Shown here: positions 1 through 9,027 of the stretch, piece after piece
How the letters are laid out: each line of letters opens with the position of its first letter
Position numbering within the stretch: the first letter of the stretch is position 1
NCBI GenBank assembly: GCA_963204845.1
Contig: CAUJIL010000054.1
Coordinates: 1 to 28,609 of the forward strand
From: Pseudomonadota bacterium
GTDB taxonomy: Bacteria; Pseudomonadota; Gammaproteobacteria; Pseudomonadales; UBA5518
Reading direction: 5' to 3'
DNA: 28,609 nt
The notes under the pieces: model-generated
Told to the model about the DNA's origin: nothing
Seen by the model: the letters and a program-made list of their open reading frames with translations, nothing else
Database searches by the model: none
Made by a program: the position numbers and the translations under genes

Positions 1-410
1 ACGTGGCGCGTGTGCGGCATGAACACCAGGTAACGCGACGAGACCGAAAGATGGGTGGTGACGCGCGCGCCCTTGCTGCCGAGCGGGTCCTTGACCACCT
101 GCGCCACCACCGACTGGCCCTCGCACACGATGTCACGGATGTCGCGTGTTTCATCGCCACGGACCTCGACGCCCTGCGGATCCAGCGTGACCAGGTCGCT
201 GACGTGCAGGAAGCTCGCACGCTCGAGGCCGATGTCGACGAACGCCGCCTGCATGCCGGGCAGTACCCGCATCACGCGCCCCAGGTAGATGTTGCCGACC
301 AGCCCCTTGTGGCTGCGCCGCTCGACGTAGATCTCCGCGAGCACGCCACTCTCGACCACCGCGACCCGGGTCTGCACGGGCGTCGAGTTGATCAGCATCT
401 CGTCACTCAT
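1..410 (-). CDS. rng: Ribonuclease G, N-terminal part (cut by window edge)
   Basis: Only the first 136 or so residues lie in the window; the gene continues past the left edge. The protein starts MSDEMLINSTPVQTRVAVVE and runs into an S1-type RNA-binding region (about residues 35-130) with the run GNIYLGRVMRVLPGMQAAFV and then FVDIGLERASFLHVSD, typical of the RNase E/G family. Members process the 5' end of 16S rRNA and take part in mRNA decay. The ATG at 410-408 overlaps the maf stop codon by a few bases, so it is translated as the last visible gene of the mreBCD-maf-rng run. The short leader before the S1 region favours RNase G over RNase E, but the catalytic half is not visible. Confidence 0.9.
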   Translation of the reverse strand, partial: MSDEMLINSTPVQTRVAVVESGVLAEIYVERRSHKGLVGNIYLGRVMRVLPGMQAAFVDIGLERASFLHVSDLVTLDPQGVEVRGDETRDIRDIVCEGQSVVAQVVKDPLGSKGARVTTHLSVSSRYLVFMPHTRH

Positions 411-1023
411 TGCCCGGCGTGCCCCGCTGCCAGCCTTCGATGCCCGCATCGTGCAGCAAGCGCGCGGTCTCGAAAAGGGGCAGTCCGACCACTCCCGAAT
501 AACTGCCCTCGATACGCTCGACGAAGGCCGCGGCGATGCCCTGGATGGCGTAGCCGCCGGCCTTGTCGCGGGGCTCGCCACTGTCCCAGTAACGCCGCAT
601 CTCGGCGCGTTCGAGTCGCCGGAACAACACCCGCGTCTCGCTGCAGGCCGTGCGCAGCCCTGCCGGCGTCGCCAGCGCCACCCCGGTCAGCACGGTGTGC
701 GCACGGCCCGACAGCAATTCCAGCATACGCAGCGCCTCCGCGCGCGTCGCCGGCTTGGCGAGCAATTCGCCGCCGGCAGCCACGACCGCCGTGTCGGCAC
801 CGAGCACCGGCAGCGGTAACGTAGTGGCGACCAGACCGGCGCCGGCCGCGGCCTTGCGCGCGGCGAGCCGCAGCACCAGCGCCCGGGGATCTTCGAGCGC
901 ATGCGGTGATTCGTCGATGTCGACCTGCAGCACCGCGAAACGGTAGCCGAGCTGGTGCAGCAGTTCGCGCCGTCGCGGCGAGGCCGATGCGAGGTGGAAA
1001 TCCGGCGGCGTGGTGTGCTGCAT
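403..1023 (-). CDS. maf: Maf family nucleoside triphosphate pyrophosphatase
   Basis: Maf proteins hydrolyse non-canonical or dTTP/UTP-type nucleotides to monophosphates and have been linked to septum control. The N-terminal signature LASASPRRREL is present, followed by the GADT acid region and GYAIQG near the C-terminus, all family hallmarks. The length of about 206 residues is normal. I chose the ATG at 1023 because Maf proteins have only a few residues before LASxSPRR; an in-frame ATG at 1038 is the alternative, and neither has a clear ribosome site. The gene follows mreD by about 30 bases and overlaps rng, so it is probably co-transcribed with the shape genes. Whether it is a YhdE-type (dTTP/UTP) or YceF-type enzyme is not settled here; the position next to mreD and rng favours YhdE. 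Confidence 0.92.
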   Translation of the reverse strand: MQHTTPPDFHLASASPRRRELLHQLGYRFAVLQVDIDESPHALEDPRALVLRLAARKAAAGAGLVATTLPLPVLGADTAVVAAGGELLAKPATRAEALRMLELLSGRAHTVLTGVALATPAGLRTACSETRVLFRRLERAEMRRYWDSGEPRDKAGGYAIQGIAAAFVERIEGSYSGVVGLPLFETARLLHDAGIEGWQRGTPGNE

Positions 1024-1054
1024 CGGGTGGCATCGCATCCCGTGGTGGCGTGGC

Positions 1055-1555
1055 TCAGGAAACGGCCCGCCACTCGTCCAGCGAGCGGTCGCGCGGCGAT
1101 GCCGGTGTGATCAGCGGCCAGCAGAAGGCCGCGGTCAGGCTGCCCATCAGGAAGATCAGGCTCTGTGTGGGGTGGCCCGCGACGCTCTGCACCCAGCCGG
1201 CGAGGATCTGGTCGGTGGCGCAGAGCACGAACACGACCGCCGCCTGCTGGGCCAGCGTGTAGTGCGCCAGCCGGTGGCGCAACAGCAGCGCACCGTAGGC
1301 CACCACCGCCAGGGCCAGCGCATGACGCCCGATCACGCCGCCCGACAACACGTCCATCAGCAGGCCGACCAGCCAGGCCGAGAAGATCCCGAAACCGTGC
1401 GGGAGCCGCAGTACCCAGTAGACGACCAGCAGCGCGAGCCAGTCGGGTCGCGCCGGCGCCAGCCACGCGGGCAACGGCACGACGGCGCCGAGCAGCGCCG
1501 CGAGGACCGTGGCCGTGAACAGCAGGCGCGACGGCTGGTGCGCATCGTCGCTCAT
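1055..1555 (-). CDS. mreD: Rod shape-determining protein MreD
   Basis: A 166-residue very hydrophobic protein with about five membrane segments, starting MSDDAHQPSRLLFTATVLAA. Motifs such as PDWLALLVVYWVLRLPH, GLLMDVLSGGVIG and the DQIL region match MreD. It is the inner-membrane partner of MreC and MreB in the elongasome, helping position lateral-wall peptidoglycan synthesis. Its ATG overlaps the mreC stop codon by four bases (ATGA), indicating coupled translation. Downstream lies maf. The length is normal for the family and nothing is odd. Confidence 0.93.
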   Translation of the reverse strand: MSDDAHQPSRLLFTATVLAALLGAVVPLPAWLAPARPDWLALLVVYWVLRLPHGFGIFSAWLVGLLMDVLSGGVIGRHALALAVVAYGALLLRHRLAHYTLAQQAAVVFVLCATDQILAGWVQSVAGHPTQSLIFLMGSLTAAFCWPLITPASPRDRSLDEWRAVS

Positions 1556-2484
1556 GGCCGCGACACTCCGGCCTGCGGCGCCGTTGCTGCGGGCGTTTGC
1601 GGCGCAGCGCCCGGCGGCTCCGGCGGATCCACCGGCTCCGACGGCTCCACCGCGGCAGGAGGCGCCAGCGCGGTAACCACCAGCACGTGGCGGCTGCGGT
1701 CGAGCTGGGCGCTGGGACGCGCCTGCACGACTGCGAACGCCTTGCCCGGGTCGTTGACCACCGACTCGACCACACCAACCGGGAAACCGCCCGGAAAGCG
1801 CTGCTCCAGCTCCGAGCTGACCAGCAGGTCCCCGGGGCGCACGTCCATCGTCGCGGCAACGTGGTCCACGTTCAGCGCATCGATGCGCCCGTCGCCTGCG
1901 ACGATCACGCGCGCGCCGTTGCGCACCACCTGCGCCGGCAGCGCGTGCATCGCGTCGGTGACCAGCAGCACGCGCGAGCTGAGGCGTCCGACCTCGATCA
2001 CCTGGCCGTACAGCCCGTAGGCATCGATCACGGCCTGCCCTGGCCGCAGCCCGTCGTGGCGCCCCTTGTCGATGACCACGGTCTGGCTCGAGAGGTCGGG
2101 CGAGACACCGATGATCTCGGCCACCAGCACGCGCTCGTCGCGCACCGCGGTGGAGTTCAGCAGCTCGCGCAGGCGCACGTTCTCCGCCGCGATCGCGGCC
2201 AGCCGCTGGGTGCGCGCACGCAGCACCAGGGCCTCGGCGCGCAGCGCGCGGTTCTCCTCGAGCAGGGACTCGCGCGTGGAGAGCACCTCGCCCAGCCACG
2301 CGAACAGCCGTTGCGGCGCCGAACCCAGCCAGTGCACGGGAACCACCGCGTCGGCCAGCGCGATGCGTGCCGGACCGAGCACCCCGAAACGGCCGTCGGC
2401 GAGCATCAGCACCACGGAGGCGAGCACCAGCCCCCCGAGGCGCACGCTCAGGGACGGTCCGCTGCGGAATATGGGCTTTATCGT
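1552..2484 (-). CDS. mreC: Rod shape-determining protein MreC (start codon non-canonical or uncertain)
   Basis: MreC is a periplasmic scaffold with one N-terminal membrane anchor (LGGLVLASVVLMLADG), then a coiled coil (TRESLLEENRALRAEALVLR) and two beta domains (LVAEIIGVSPDLSSQTVVID, then DALNVDHVAATMDVRPGDLL). The tail is rich in Pro and Ala, which is common. The conserved N-terminus reads IKPIFRSGPSLSVRL, matching the MKPIF or MIKPLF start of relatives, but no ATG, GTG or TTG lies there. An ACG at 2484-2482 and an ATA at 2481-2479 sit behind a GGGGAG ribosome site at 2494-2489 (4 and 7 bases away). Canonical alternatives are GTG at 2535, 2556 or 2568, without a visible ribosome site; they would add a basic leader. 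I placed the start at ACG; identity is firm, the start is not. Confidence 0.88.
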   Translation of the reverse strand, partial: TIKPIFRSGPSLSVRLGGLVLASVVLMLADGRFGVLGPARIALADAVVPVHWLGSAPQRLFAWLGEVLSTRESLLEENRALRAEALVLRARTQRLAAIAAENVRLRELLNSTAVRDERVLVAEIIGVSPDLSSQTVVIDKGRHDGLRPGQAVIDAYGLYGQVIEVGRLSSRVLLVTDAMHALPAQVVRNGARVIVAGDGRIDALNVDHVAATMDVRPGDLLVSSELEQRFPGGFPVGVVESVVNDPGKAFAVVQARPSAQLDRSRHVLVVTALAPPAAVEPSEPVDPPEPPGAAPQTPAATAPQAGVSRP

Positions 2485-2611
2485 GTGTCTCCCCGTCGCT
2501 GGCGCAACGCGCCGTCGGCCGCCGGCCCGGGGCACCGTGAACCAATCGCGCGCCACGCCCCGGCGCACCAGGTGCCGTGCGGGTACGGCAAGCGCGGCGA
2601 CCGCACGCCGT

Positions 2612-3649
2612 TCACTCCGAGGACAGCAGTTCCAGGCGCCGGCGATCCATCATCTCGAGTGCCTTGCCGCCGCCGCGCGCCACGCAGGTGAGCGGATCCT
2701 CGGCCACGATCACCGGCAGGCCGGTCTCGCGCGCGATCAGGCGATCGATGTCGCGCAGCAGCGCGCCGCCCCCGGTCAGCACGATTCCACTCTCGGCGAT
2801 GTCGGCCGCGAGTTCGGGCGGCGACTGCTCGAGCGCGCCCTTGACCGCCTGCACGATGATGTTCAGCGGTTCCTGCAGCGCCTCGAGGATCTCGTCGCTG
2901 GTCAGCGTGAACGAGCGCGGCACGCCCTCGGCGAGGTTGCGGCCACGCACGTCGATCTCGCGCAGTGCGCCGCCCGGCATCGCGCAACCGATCTCCTGCT
3001 TGATGCGCTCGGCGGTCGCATCACCGATCAGGCTGCCGAAGGTGCGGCGCACGTAGGTCACGATCGCCTCGTCGAAGCGGTCGCCGCCGATGCGCACCGA
3101 GTCCGAATAGACCACGCCGTTCAGCGACAGGATCGCGATCTCGGTGGTGCCACCGCCGATATCCACCACCATCGAGCCGCTGGCGTCCTCGACCGACAGG
3201 CCGGCGCCGATCGCCGCCGCCATCGGCTCCTCGATCAGGCGCACGTCGCGCGCGCCGGCACCATAGGCCGACTCGCGGATCGCGCGGCGCTCGACCTGGG
3301 TCGACTTGCACGGCACGCAGACCAGCACGCGCGGGCTGGGCCGGATGAAGCTGTGCTGGTGCGCCTTGGCGATGAAGTGCTGCAGCATCTTCTCGGTGAC
3401 CTGGAAGTCCGCGATCACCCCATCCTTGAGTGGACGGATCGCGGTGATGTTGCCCGGCGTGCGTCCGAGCATACGCTTGGCGTCGGCGCCGACCGCCTCG
3501 ATCGTCTTCTGGCCGTTGTGGACGCGGATCGCGACCACCGACGGCTCGTCGAGCACGATGCCCTGGTCGCGCACGTAGATGATCGTGTTCGCGGTGCCCA
3601 GGTCGATCGACAGATCGTTGGAAAAAAGACCCCGGATTCTCTTGAACAT
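2612..3649 (-). CDS. mreB: Rod shape-determining actin homologue MreB
   Basis: The 345-residue protein starts MFKRIRGLFSNDLSIDLGTA, containing the phosphate-1 loop DLGTANT; the phosphate-2 loop DIGGGTTEIAI and the adenosine motif TGGGALL (in LTGGGALLRDID) follow. MreB forms membrane-bound filaments that direct lateral cell-wall synthesis. The length equals that of other gammaproteobacterial MreBs (about 347), and the ATG at 3649 matches the conserved MFKxxRG start. An open frame continues upstream but without family similarity. It is the first gene of the minus-strand run mreB-mreC-mreD-maf-rng and is divergent from gatC; the 211-base gap must hold both promoters. Confidence 0.97.
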   Translation of the reverse strand: MFKRIRGLFSNDLSIDLGTANTIIYVRDQGIVLDEPSVVAIRVHNGQKTIEAVGADAKRMLGRTPGNITAIRPLKDGVIADFQVTEKMLQHFIAKAHQHSFIRPSPRVLVCVPCKSTQVERRAIRESAYGAGARDVRLIEEPMAAAIGAGLSVEDASGSMVVDIGGGTTEIAILSLNGVVYSDSVRIGGDRFDEAIVTYVRRTFGSLIGDATAERIKQEIGCAMPGGALREIDVRGRNLAEGVPRSFTLTSDEILEALQEPLNIIVQAVKGALEQSPPELAADIAESGIVLTGGGALLRDIDRLIARETGLPVIVAEDPLTCVARGGGKALEMMDRRRLELLSSE

Positions 3650-3860
3650 ACGTCCCGTCTGTCTGGCGGATGGAGCGTGGGGCCACCGCGAGGGTGGCAG
3701 GGAGGGAGCGCCGTCGGTTTCTGGACGGTCCCTGGATATGTTAAGTTTACGCCCCCTGACGCCCCGACGGCGACTTAAATTTCGGGGTATTCCACCCGCC
3801 CGCACGTCGCGGCGAGCCCTCCGGCTCCCGCCGGTCGTGCCTTGTTCCGGACGAGTGCCG
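3650..3860. promoter_or_regulatory. Divergent promoter region between mreB and gatC
   Basis: This 211-base gap separates two divergent operons. It holds the most AT-rich short stretch of the first half of the window (about 3735-3783, with TATGTTAAGTTTAC and ACTTAAATTTCGG). An inverted repeat CCCCGA/TCGGGG (3762-3767 and 3782-3787) encloses the second AT-rich patch. I could not place a convincing -35/-10 pair for either direction, so only the region is annotated. Confidence 0.4.
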
Positions 3861-4148
3861 ATGTCGATCAGTGAACAGCAGCTGGCCCGCGTCGCCGAAC
3901 TGGCGCGCATCCGCCTCGATGCGGCGACGGTGACCGAGGTCACCCGCCGCATCGGTGACATCCTCGCGATGATCGACCAGATGGGCGCCGTGGACACCAC
4001 CGGAGTCGCACCGATGGCGAATCCGCTCGACGCCACCCAGCGCCTGCGCGTCGACGAGATCACCGAGACCGACCGGCGCGAGCGCTTCCTCGCCATCGCG
4101 CCGCTCAGCGAGGAGGGGCTCTATCTGGTGCCGCGCGTGATCGAATGA
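3861..4148 (+). CDS. gatC: Asp/Glu-tRNA amidotransferase subunit C
   Basis: The 95-residue protein has the GatC pattern: ELARIRLDAA near the N-terminus, DILAMIDQMGAVDTTGVAPM in the middle, then a DE-rich linker and a C-terminal segment ending LYLVPRVIE. GatC wraps around GatA and GatB and stabilises the heterotrimer that converts Glu-tRNA(Gln) or Asp-tRNA(Asn) to the amidated form. The ATG at 3861 gives MSISEQQLARVAEL, the expected family start; the longer open frame upstream is not coding-like. It leads the gatCAB operon, 48 bases before gatA. Confidence 0.96.
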   Translation: MSISEQQLARVAELARIRLDAATVTEVTRRIGDILAMIDQMGAVDTTGVAPMANPLDATQRLRVDEITETDRRERFLAIAPLSEEGLYLVPRVIE

Positions 4149-4196
4149 GACGCACGCGAATCCACCCCGGCCGCATCACCGCAGGACCCGTCCGCC

Positions 4197-5651
4197 ATGC
4201 ATGAACTCTCACTCGAGGCGATCCGCAACGGCCTCGCGCGGCGCGAATTCTCCGCGCTCGAGATCACCACCCACTTCCTGGACCGCATCGCACGCATCGA
4301 CCCGCAGCTGAACGCGTTCATCACGGTCGACCGCGAGGCGGCGCTGGCCGGCGCGCGCGCCGCCGACGCCGCGCTCGCCGCCGGCACCGCAGGGCCGCTG
4401 GGCGGGGTCCCGCTCGCGCACAAGGACATCTTCTGCACCGACGGCATGCGCACCTCCTGTGGCTCGCGCATGCTCGACAATTTCGTGCCGCCGTACGACG
4501 CCGCGGTCGTCGAACGCCTGGCCGCCGCCGGCTGCGTCACGCTCGGCAAGACCAATATGGACGAGTTCGCGATGGGCTCGTCGAACGAGACCAGCTACTA
4601 CGGCCCGGTACGCAACCCGTGGGACCGCGAACGGGTGCCGGGCGGATCCTCGGGCGGCTCGGCGGCGGCGGTCGCGGCCCGCCTCGCCCCGGCCGCCACC
4701 GCCACCGACACCGGAGGCTCGATCCGCCAGCCGGCCGCGCTGTGCGGCCTGACCGGGATCAAGCCGACCTACGGTCGTGTCTCGCGTCACGGCATGATCG
4801 CCTTCGCGTCCAGCCTCGACCAGGGTGGCGTGCTGGCACGTTCGGCGGCCGACGCCGCGCTGCTGCTCGGTGCGATGGCCGGCTTCGACCCGCGCGACTC
4901 GACCAGCATCGACGCGCCGGTGCCCGACTACCGCGCGAGCCTCGACGCGGACCTCGCGGGACTGCGCATCGGCGTGCCGAAAGAGTACCTCGATGCCGGC
5001 CTGCACCCGGGCACCGAGCGCGCGGTGCGCGCCGGGCTGGCCGAACTCGAGCGTCTCGGTGCGCAGGTGCGCGAGATCAGCCTGCCGCATTCGCCGCTGT
5101 CGGTGCCGGCCTACTACGTGATCGCGCCGGCGGAGTGCTCGACCATCCTCGCCCGCTTCGACGGCGTGCGCTACGGCTACCGCTGCGCCGATCCGCAGGA
5201 TCTGTTCGACATGTACGCGCGCTCGCGCGCCGAGGGCTTCGGCGACGAGGTCAAGCGCCGCATCCTGGTGGGCACCTACGCGCTGTCGGCCGGCTACTAC
5301 GATGCCTACTACCGCAAGGCGCAGCAGATCCGCCGCCTGATCGCGCAGGACTTCCACGCCGCGTTCGCCGAGGTCGACGTCATCGCCGGCCCCGCCTCGC
5401 CGTCACCGGCGTTCCGCTTCGGCGAGAAGAGCACCGATCCGGTCACCATGTACCTCGAGGACATCTACACGATCGCGGCCAACCTCGCCGGTGTGCCGGC
5501 GCTGTCGGTGCCGGTGGGCCTGGTCGACGGCCTGCCGGTCGGCATGCAGCTGATCGGCCGGCATCTCGACGAGGCGCGGATCCTGAACGTCGCACACCGC
5601 TTCCAGCAGGCGACCGACTGGCACCTGCGCCGGCCGGGCGGCATCGACTGA
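4197..5651 (+). CDS. gatA: Asp/Glu-tRNA amidotransferase subunit A (glutaminase/amidase)
   Basis: GatA hydrolyses glutamine to supply ammonia to GatB. The amidase-signature triad is intact: Lys76 (in PLAHKDIF), Ser151 (in PGGSSGGS) and Ser175 (in TDTGGSIRQPA), with spacing identical to that of characterised GatA enzymes. The length, 484 residues, is typical. The start MHELSLEAIRNGLARREFS agrees with relatives and follows a GCAGGA ribosome site. The gene lies between gatC and gatB; gatB starts 20 bases after its stop. Nothing unusual is seen. Confidence 0.97.
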   Translation: MHELSLEAIRNGLARREFSALEITTHFLDRIARIDPQLNAFITVDREAALAGARAADAALAAGTAGPLGGVPLAHKDIFCTDGMRTSCGSRMLDNFVPPYDAAVVERLAAAGCVTLGKTNMDEFAMGSSNETSYYGPVRNPWDRERVPGGSSGGSAAAVAARLAPAATATDTGGSIRQPAALCGLTGIKPTYGRVSRHGMIAFASSLDQGGVLARSAADAALLLGAMAGFDPRDSTSIDAPVPDYRASLDADLAGLRIGVPKEYLDAGLHPGTERAVRAGLAELERLGAQVREISLPHSPLSVPAYYVIAPAECSTILARFDGVRYGYRCADPQDLFDMYARSRAEGFGDEVKRRILVGTYALSAGYYDAYYRKAQQIRRLIAQDFHAAFAEVDVIAGPASPSPAFRFGEKSTDPVTMYLEDIYTIAANLAGVPALSVPVGLVDGLPVGMQLIGRHLDEARILNVAHRFQQATDWHLRRPGGID

Positions 5652-5671
5652 ACACCTGGCGGGGACAGCAC

Positions 5672-7116
<1,445 letters not shown>

Positions 7117-7120
<4 letters not shown>

Positions 7121-7419
7121 CCGCGATGCTGCGCAAGGAAAAGAAGAAGGTCGTCGACGAGGTCTGGACCGACGAACGGATCCGGCGCTTCCTGCACCTG
7201 CTGCCGCCCGACGGCATCGACGCCGACTTCCACCGCCTGCGCCGCGCCTACCAGGCGATGCGCCCGGAGGACTTCGAGGACTTCATCGCGATGTTCGTCG
7301 CCGAGGGCGGACGCCTGGACGCGCGCGGCCCCGAAGGCCAGACGCTGCTCGAGGAACTCGCCCGCCATCGCCACGGCGACGCCTTCGCCGCGATCCTTCG
7401 CCAGGCCACGCAAGCGTAG
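7117..7419 (+). CDS. PA4642-family small protein of unknown function
   Basis: A 100-residue acidic/basic protein translated from the ATG at 7117 that overlaps the gatB stop (another ATG lies at 7126). The core DERIRRFLHLLPPDGIDADF, then RRAYQAMRPEDFEDFI and a C-terminal GQTLLEELARHRHGDAFA match the uncharacterised PA4642 family of pseudomonads as I recall it. No membrane segment or signal peptide is seen; the N-terminus LRKEKKKVV is strongly basic. The function is unknown. The stop TAG at 7417-7419 is part of the GTAG head of the first REP element downstream, so the element sits directly against the gene. Confidence 0.8.
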
Positions 7420-7622
7420 ATCCGGGCTTGCCCGGACGTGAATTGTTCGGCCACAGGCCGAACCTACGTGCTCCCGTCTGCGCCGTGCCGGGTCAAAGCC
7501 CGTAGGTCCGGGCTGTGCCCGGACGTGAATTGTTCGGCCACCGGCCGAACCTACACCGGACATCTGTTCGGCCACAGGCCGAACCTACACCGGACATTTG
7601 TTCGGCCGCAGGCCGAAGCTAC
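7416..7622. repeat. Cluster of six REP-like palindromes (BIME-like) with GTAG heads
   Basis: Two plus-oriented elements have a GTAG head followed by a GTCCGGGC-type stem: 7416-7436, and 7502-7524 with a perfect 8-bp stem. Four minus-oriented elements carry the core GTTCGGCCACAGGCCGAAC, or near copies, followed by CTAC (GTAG on the minus strand): cores 7445-7463, 7532-7550, 7566-7584 and 7600-7618. The first two pairs form plus-REP, GTGAATT, minus-REP units about 86-87 bases apart; the last copies repeat every 34 bases with an ACCGGACATyT spacer. A GTAG tetranucleotide at the foot of a GC-rich hairpin is the hallmark of REPs mobilised by RAYT-type transposases. No transposase gene is in the window. 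The hairpins may act as a two-way terminator between convergent genes. Confidence 0.88.
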
Positions 7623-8830
7623 CGGCGGCGATGGGGAAGCAGCATTTCCGGATCGGGGTGCACGCAGGGAAGTTTCTGCCCCAGCAGCTCCTCGATCGGC
7701 GGCAGCAGGAAGGCGTCGTCCTCGCAGGCGAAGCTGATCGAGATGCCGCTGGCGCCGGCCCGGCCGGTGCGCCCGATGCGGTGCACGTAATCGTCGGCAT
7801 CCTCGGGCAGCGTGTAGTTGACCACGTGGGTAACGCCCTCGACGTGGATGCCGCGCCCCGCCACGTCGGTGGCGACCAGCACGCGGAAGCTGCCGTCGCG
7901 GAAGGCCTCGAGCGTCTTGACGCGCTTGGGCTGGGGCACCTCGCCAGACAGGATGCCGCAACTGATCCCGGCGCGCTCCAGGCGCTCGTGCAGGCGGCGC
8001 ACCTGGTCGCGGCGGTTCGCGAACACCATCACGCTGGCCGCCTCCGGCTGCTTCAGGAGGTTCAGCAGCAGATCCAGCTTGCGCTCGGCCTCGACCAGAT
8101 AGACGATCTGCTCCACGTCCTTCGACGCCACCCGGTCGGGTTCGATCTCGACCCGCACCGGGTCGTGCGTCCACTGGTCCGACAGGCGCACCACCTCCTC
8201 GGTGAAGGTGGCGCTGAAGAACATGGTCTGGCGGTGCGACTTCGGCGGGGTCTGGCGCACGATGCGGCGCACCTGCGGGATGAAGCCCATGTCGAGCATG
8301 CGATCCGCCTCGTCGATGACCAGCAGCTCGACGCGATCGAGGTGCACCTGGCGCTGGCTGTGGAAATCCATCAGCCGGCCCGGCGTGGCGACCAGGATAT
8401 CGACCAGGCGGTGTTCGAGCTGCTGGCGCTGGCGATCGTAGTCGACGCCTCCGATCAACGTGACGATGTGCATGTCCGTGTGCCGCGCCAGATCGGTGGC
8501 GTCCTTCGCGATCTGCAGCACCAGCTCGCGTGTCGGAGCAATGACCAGCGCGCGCGGCTCCCCGACGTAGCGCGGCTCCTCGGGCGGCGTGTTCAGCAGA
8601 TCGGTAAGGATCGTGAGCAGGAACGCCGCCGTCTTGCCGGTGCCGGTCTGCGCCTTGCCGATGCAATCATGCCCGAGCAGCGTATACGGCAGCACCTCCT
8701 GCTGGATCGGCGTACAGTACGCGAAGCCGAGATCGTCGACCGCGCGCAACAGCGGCTCGGGCAAGCCGAGCTCGCGGAATGTCACGCTGGGCCTTGGGGC
8801 GGGGCCCGCCGCCGCGGTCTGTTCCTGCAT
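7619..8830 (-). CDS. rhlB: DEAD-box RNA helicase, RhlB type
   Basis: An ATP-dependent RNA helicase of about 403 residues. Motifs in order: Q motif (CTPIQQE), Walker A AQTGTGKT (residues 60-67), PTRELVLQIAKD, GGVDYDRQ, ATPGRLMD, DEAD (173-176, in VIDEADRMLDMGF), SAT (206-208), VMVFANRRDQV, LVATDVAGRGIH and HRIGRTGRAG. The PRYVGEPRALVIAPTREL stretch and the short tail after the helicase core favour RhlB, which works with RNase E in mRNA decay. The ATG at 8830 follows a GGACGGA ribosome site; a TTG at 8854 is a weaker option. The stop TAG lies within the GTAG head of a REP element. Divergent from the PAS-protein gene. Confidence 0.92.
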   Translation of the reverse strand: MQEQTAAAGPAPRPSVTFRELGLPEPLLRAVDDLGFAYCTPIQQEVLPYTLLGHDCIGKAQTGTGKTAAFLLTILTDLLNTPPEEPRYVGEPRALVIAPTRELVLQIAKDATDLARHTDMHIVTLIGGVDYDRQRQQLEHRLVDILVATPGRLMDFHSQRQVHLDRVELLVIDEADRMLDMGFIPQVRRIVRQTPPKSHRQTMFFSATFTEEVVRLSDQWTHDPVRVEIEPDRVASKDVEQIVYLVEAERKLDLLLNLLKQPEAASVMVFANRRDQVRRLHERLERAGISCGILSGEVPQPKRVKTLEAFRDGSFRVLVATDVAGRGIHVEGVTHVVNYTLPEDADDYVHRIGRTGRAGASGISISFACEDDAFLLPPIEELLGQKLPCVHPDPEMLLPHRRR

Positions 8831-9027
8831 CTTGTCCGTCCGTTGCTGCGCCAATCCGCGAGCTTAATGGCTGCACCGGCGGGGCCGCAATCGCACACGG
8901 GGCGAACTCCAGCTTATTACCGCTGGCGAGCGGCAGCGCCGCCCATATAGAATCCGTCCGCAGAGAACCCGCCCCATGGGGCAATCCGCATTGTCGGCAA
9001 GAAGAGCAAAGCCAGGCTGACTGTCGC
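8831..9027. promoter_or_regulatory. Divergent intergenic region between rhlB and the PAS-protein gene
   Basis: This 197-base gap must hold promoters for both genes. A plus-strand AT-rich stretch CATATAGAAT at 8944-8953 could serve as a -10 element for the PAS-protein gene (TAGAAT at 8948-8953), but no good -35 lies 16-18 bases upstream. On the minus strand the patch at 8913-8921 reads GGTAATAAG and could be a -10 for rhlB. Both assignments are weak. Confidence 0.3.

Noticed and set aside
3..824. Plus-strand open frame of 273 codons over rng and maf
   Set aside because: It is antisense to two clear family members, with a composition expected for the reverse of high-GC coding sequence.
2577..3778. 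Plus-strand open frame across mreB
   Set aside because: Fully explained by the antisense of mreB, which has intact actin-fold motifs on the other strand.
7416..7622. CRISPR array
   Set aside because: Repeats are palindromic, in both orientations, and spacings are 34 and about 87 bases with repeated, not unique, spacers; no cas genes are present.
8944..8953. Strong promoter for the PAS-protein gene at TATAGAAT
   Set aside because: The -10-like run has no matching -35 at 16-18 bases, so it is only noted as part of the intergenic region.
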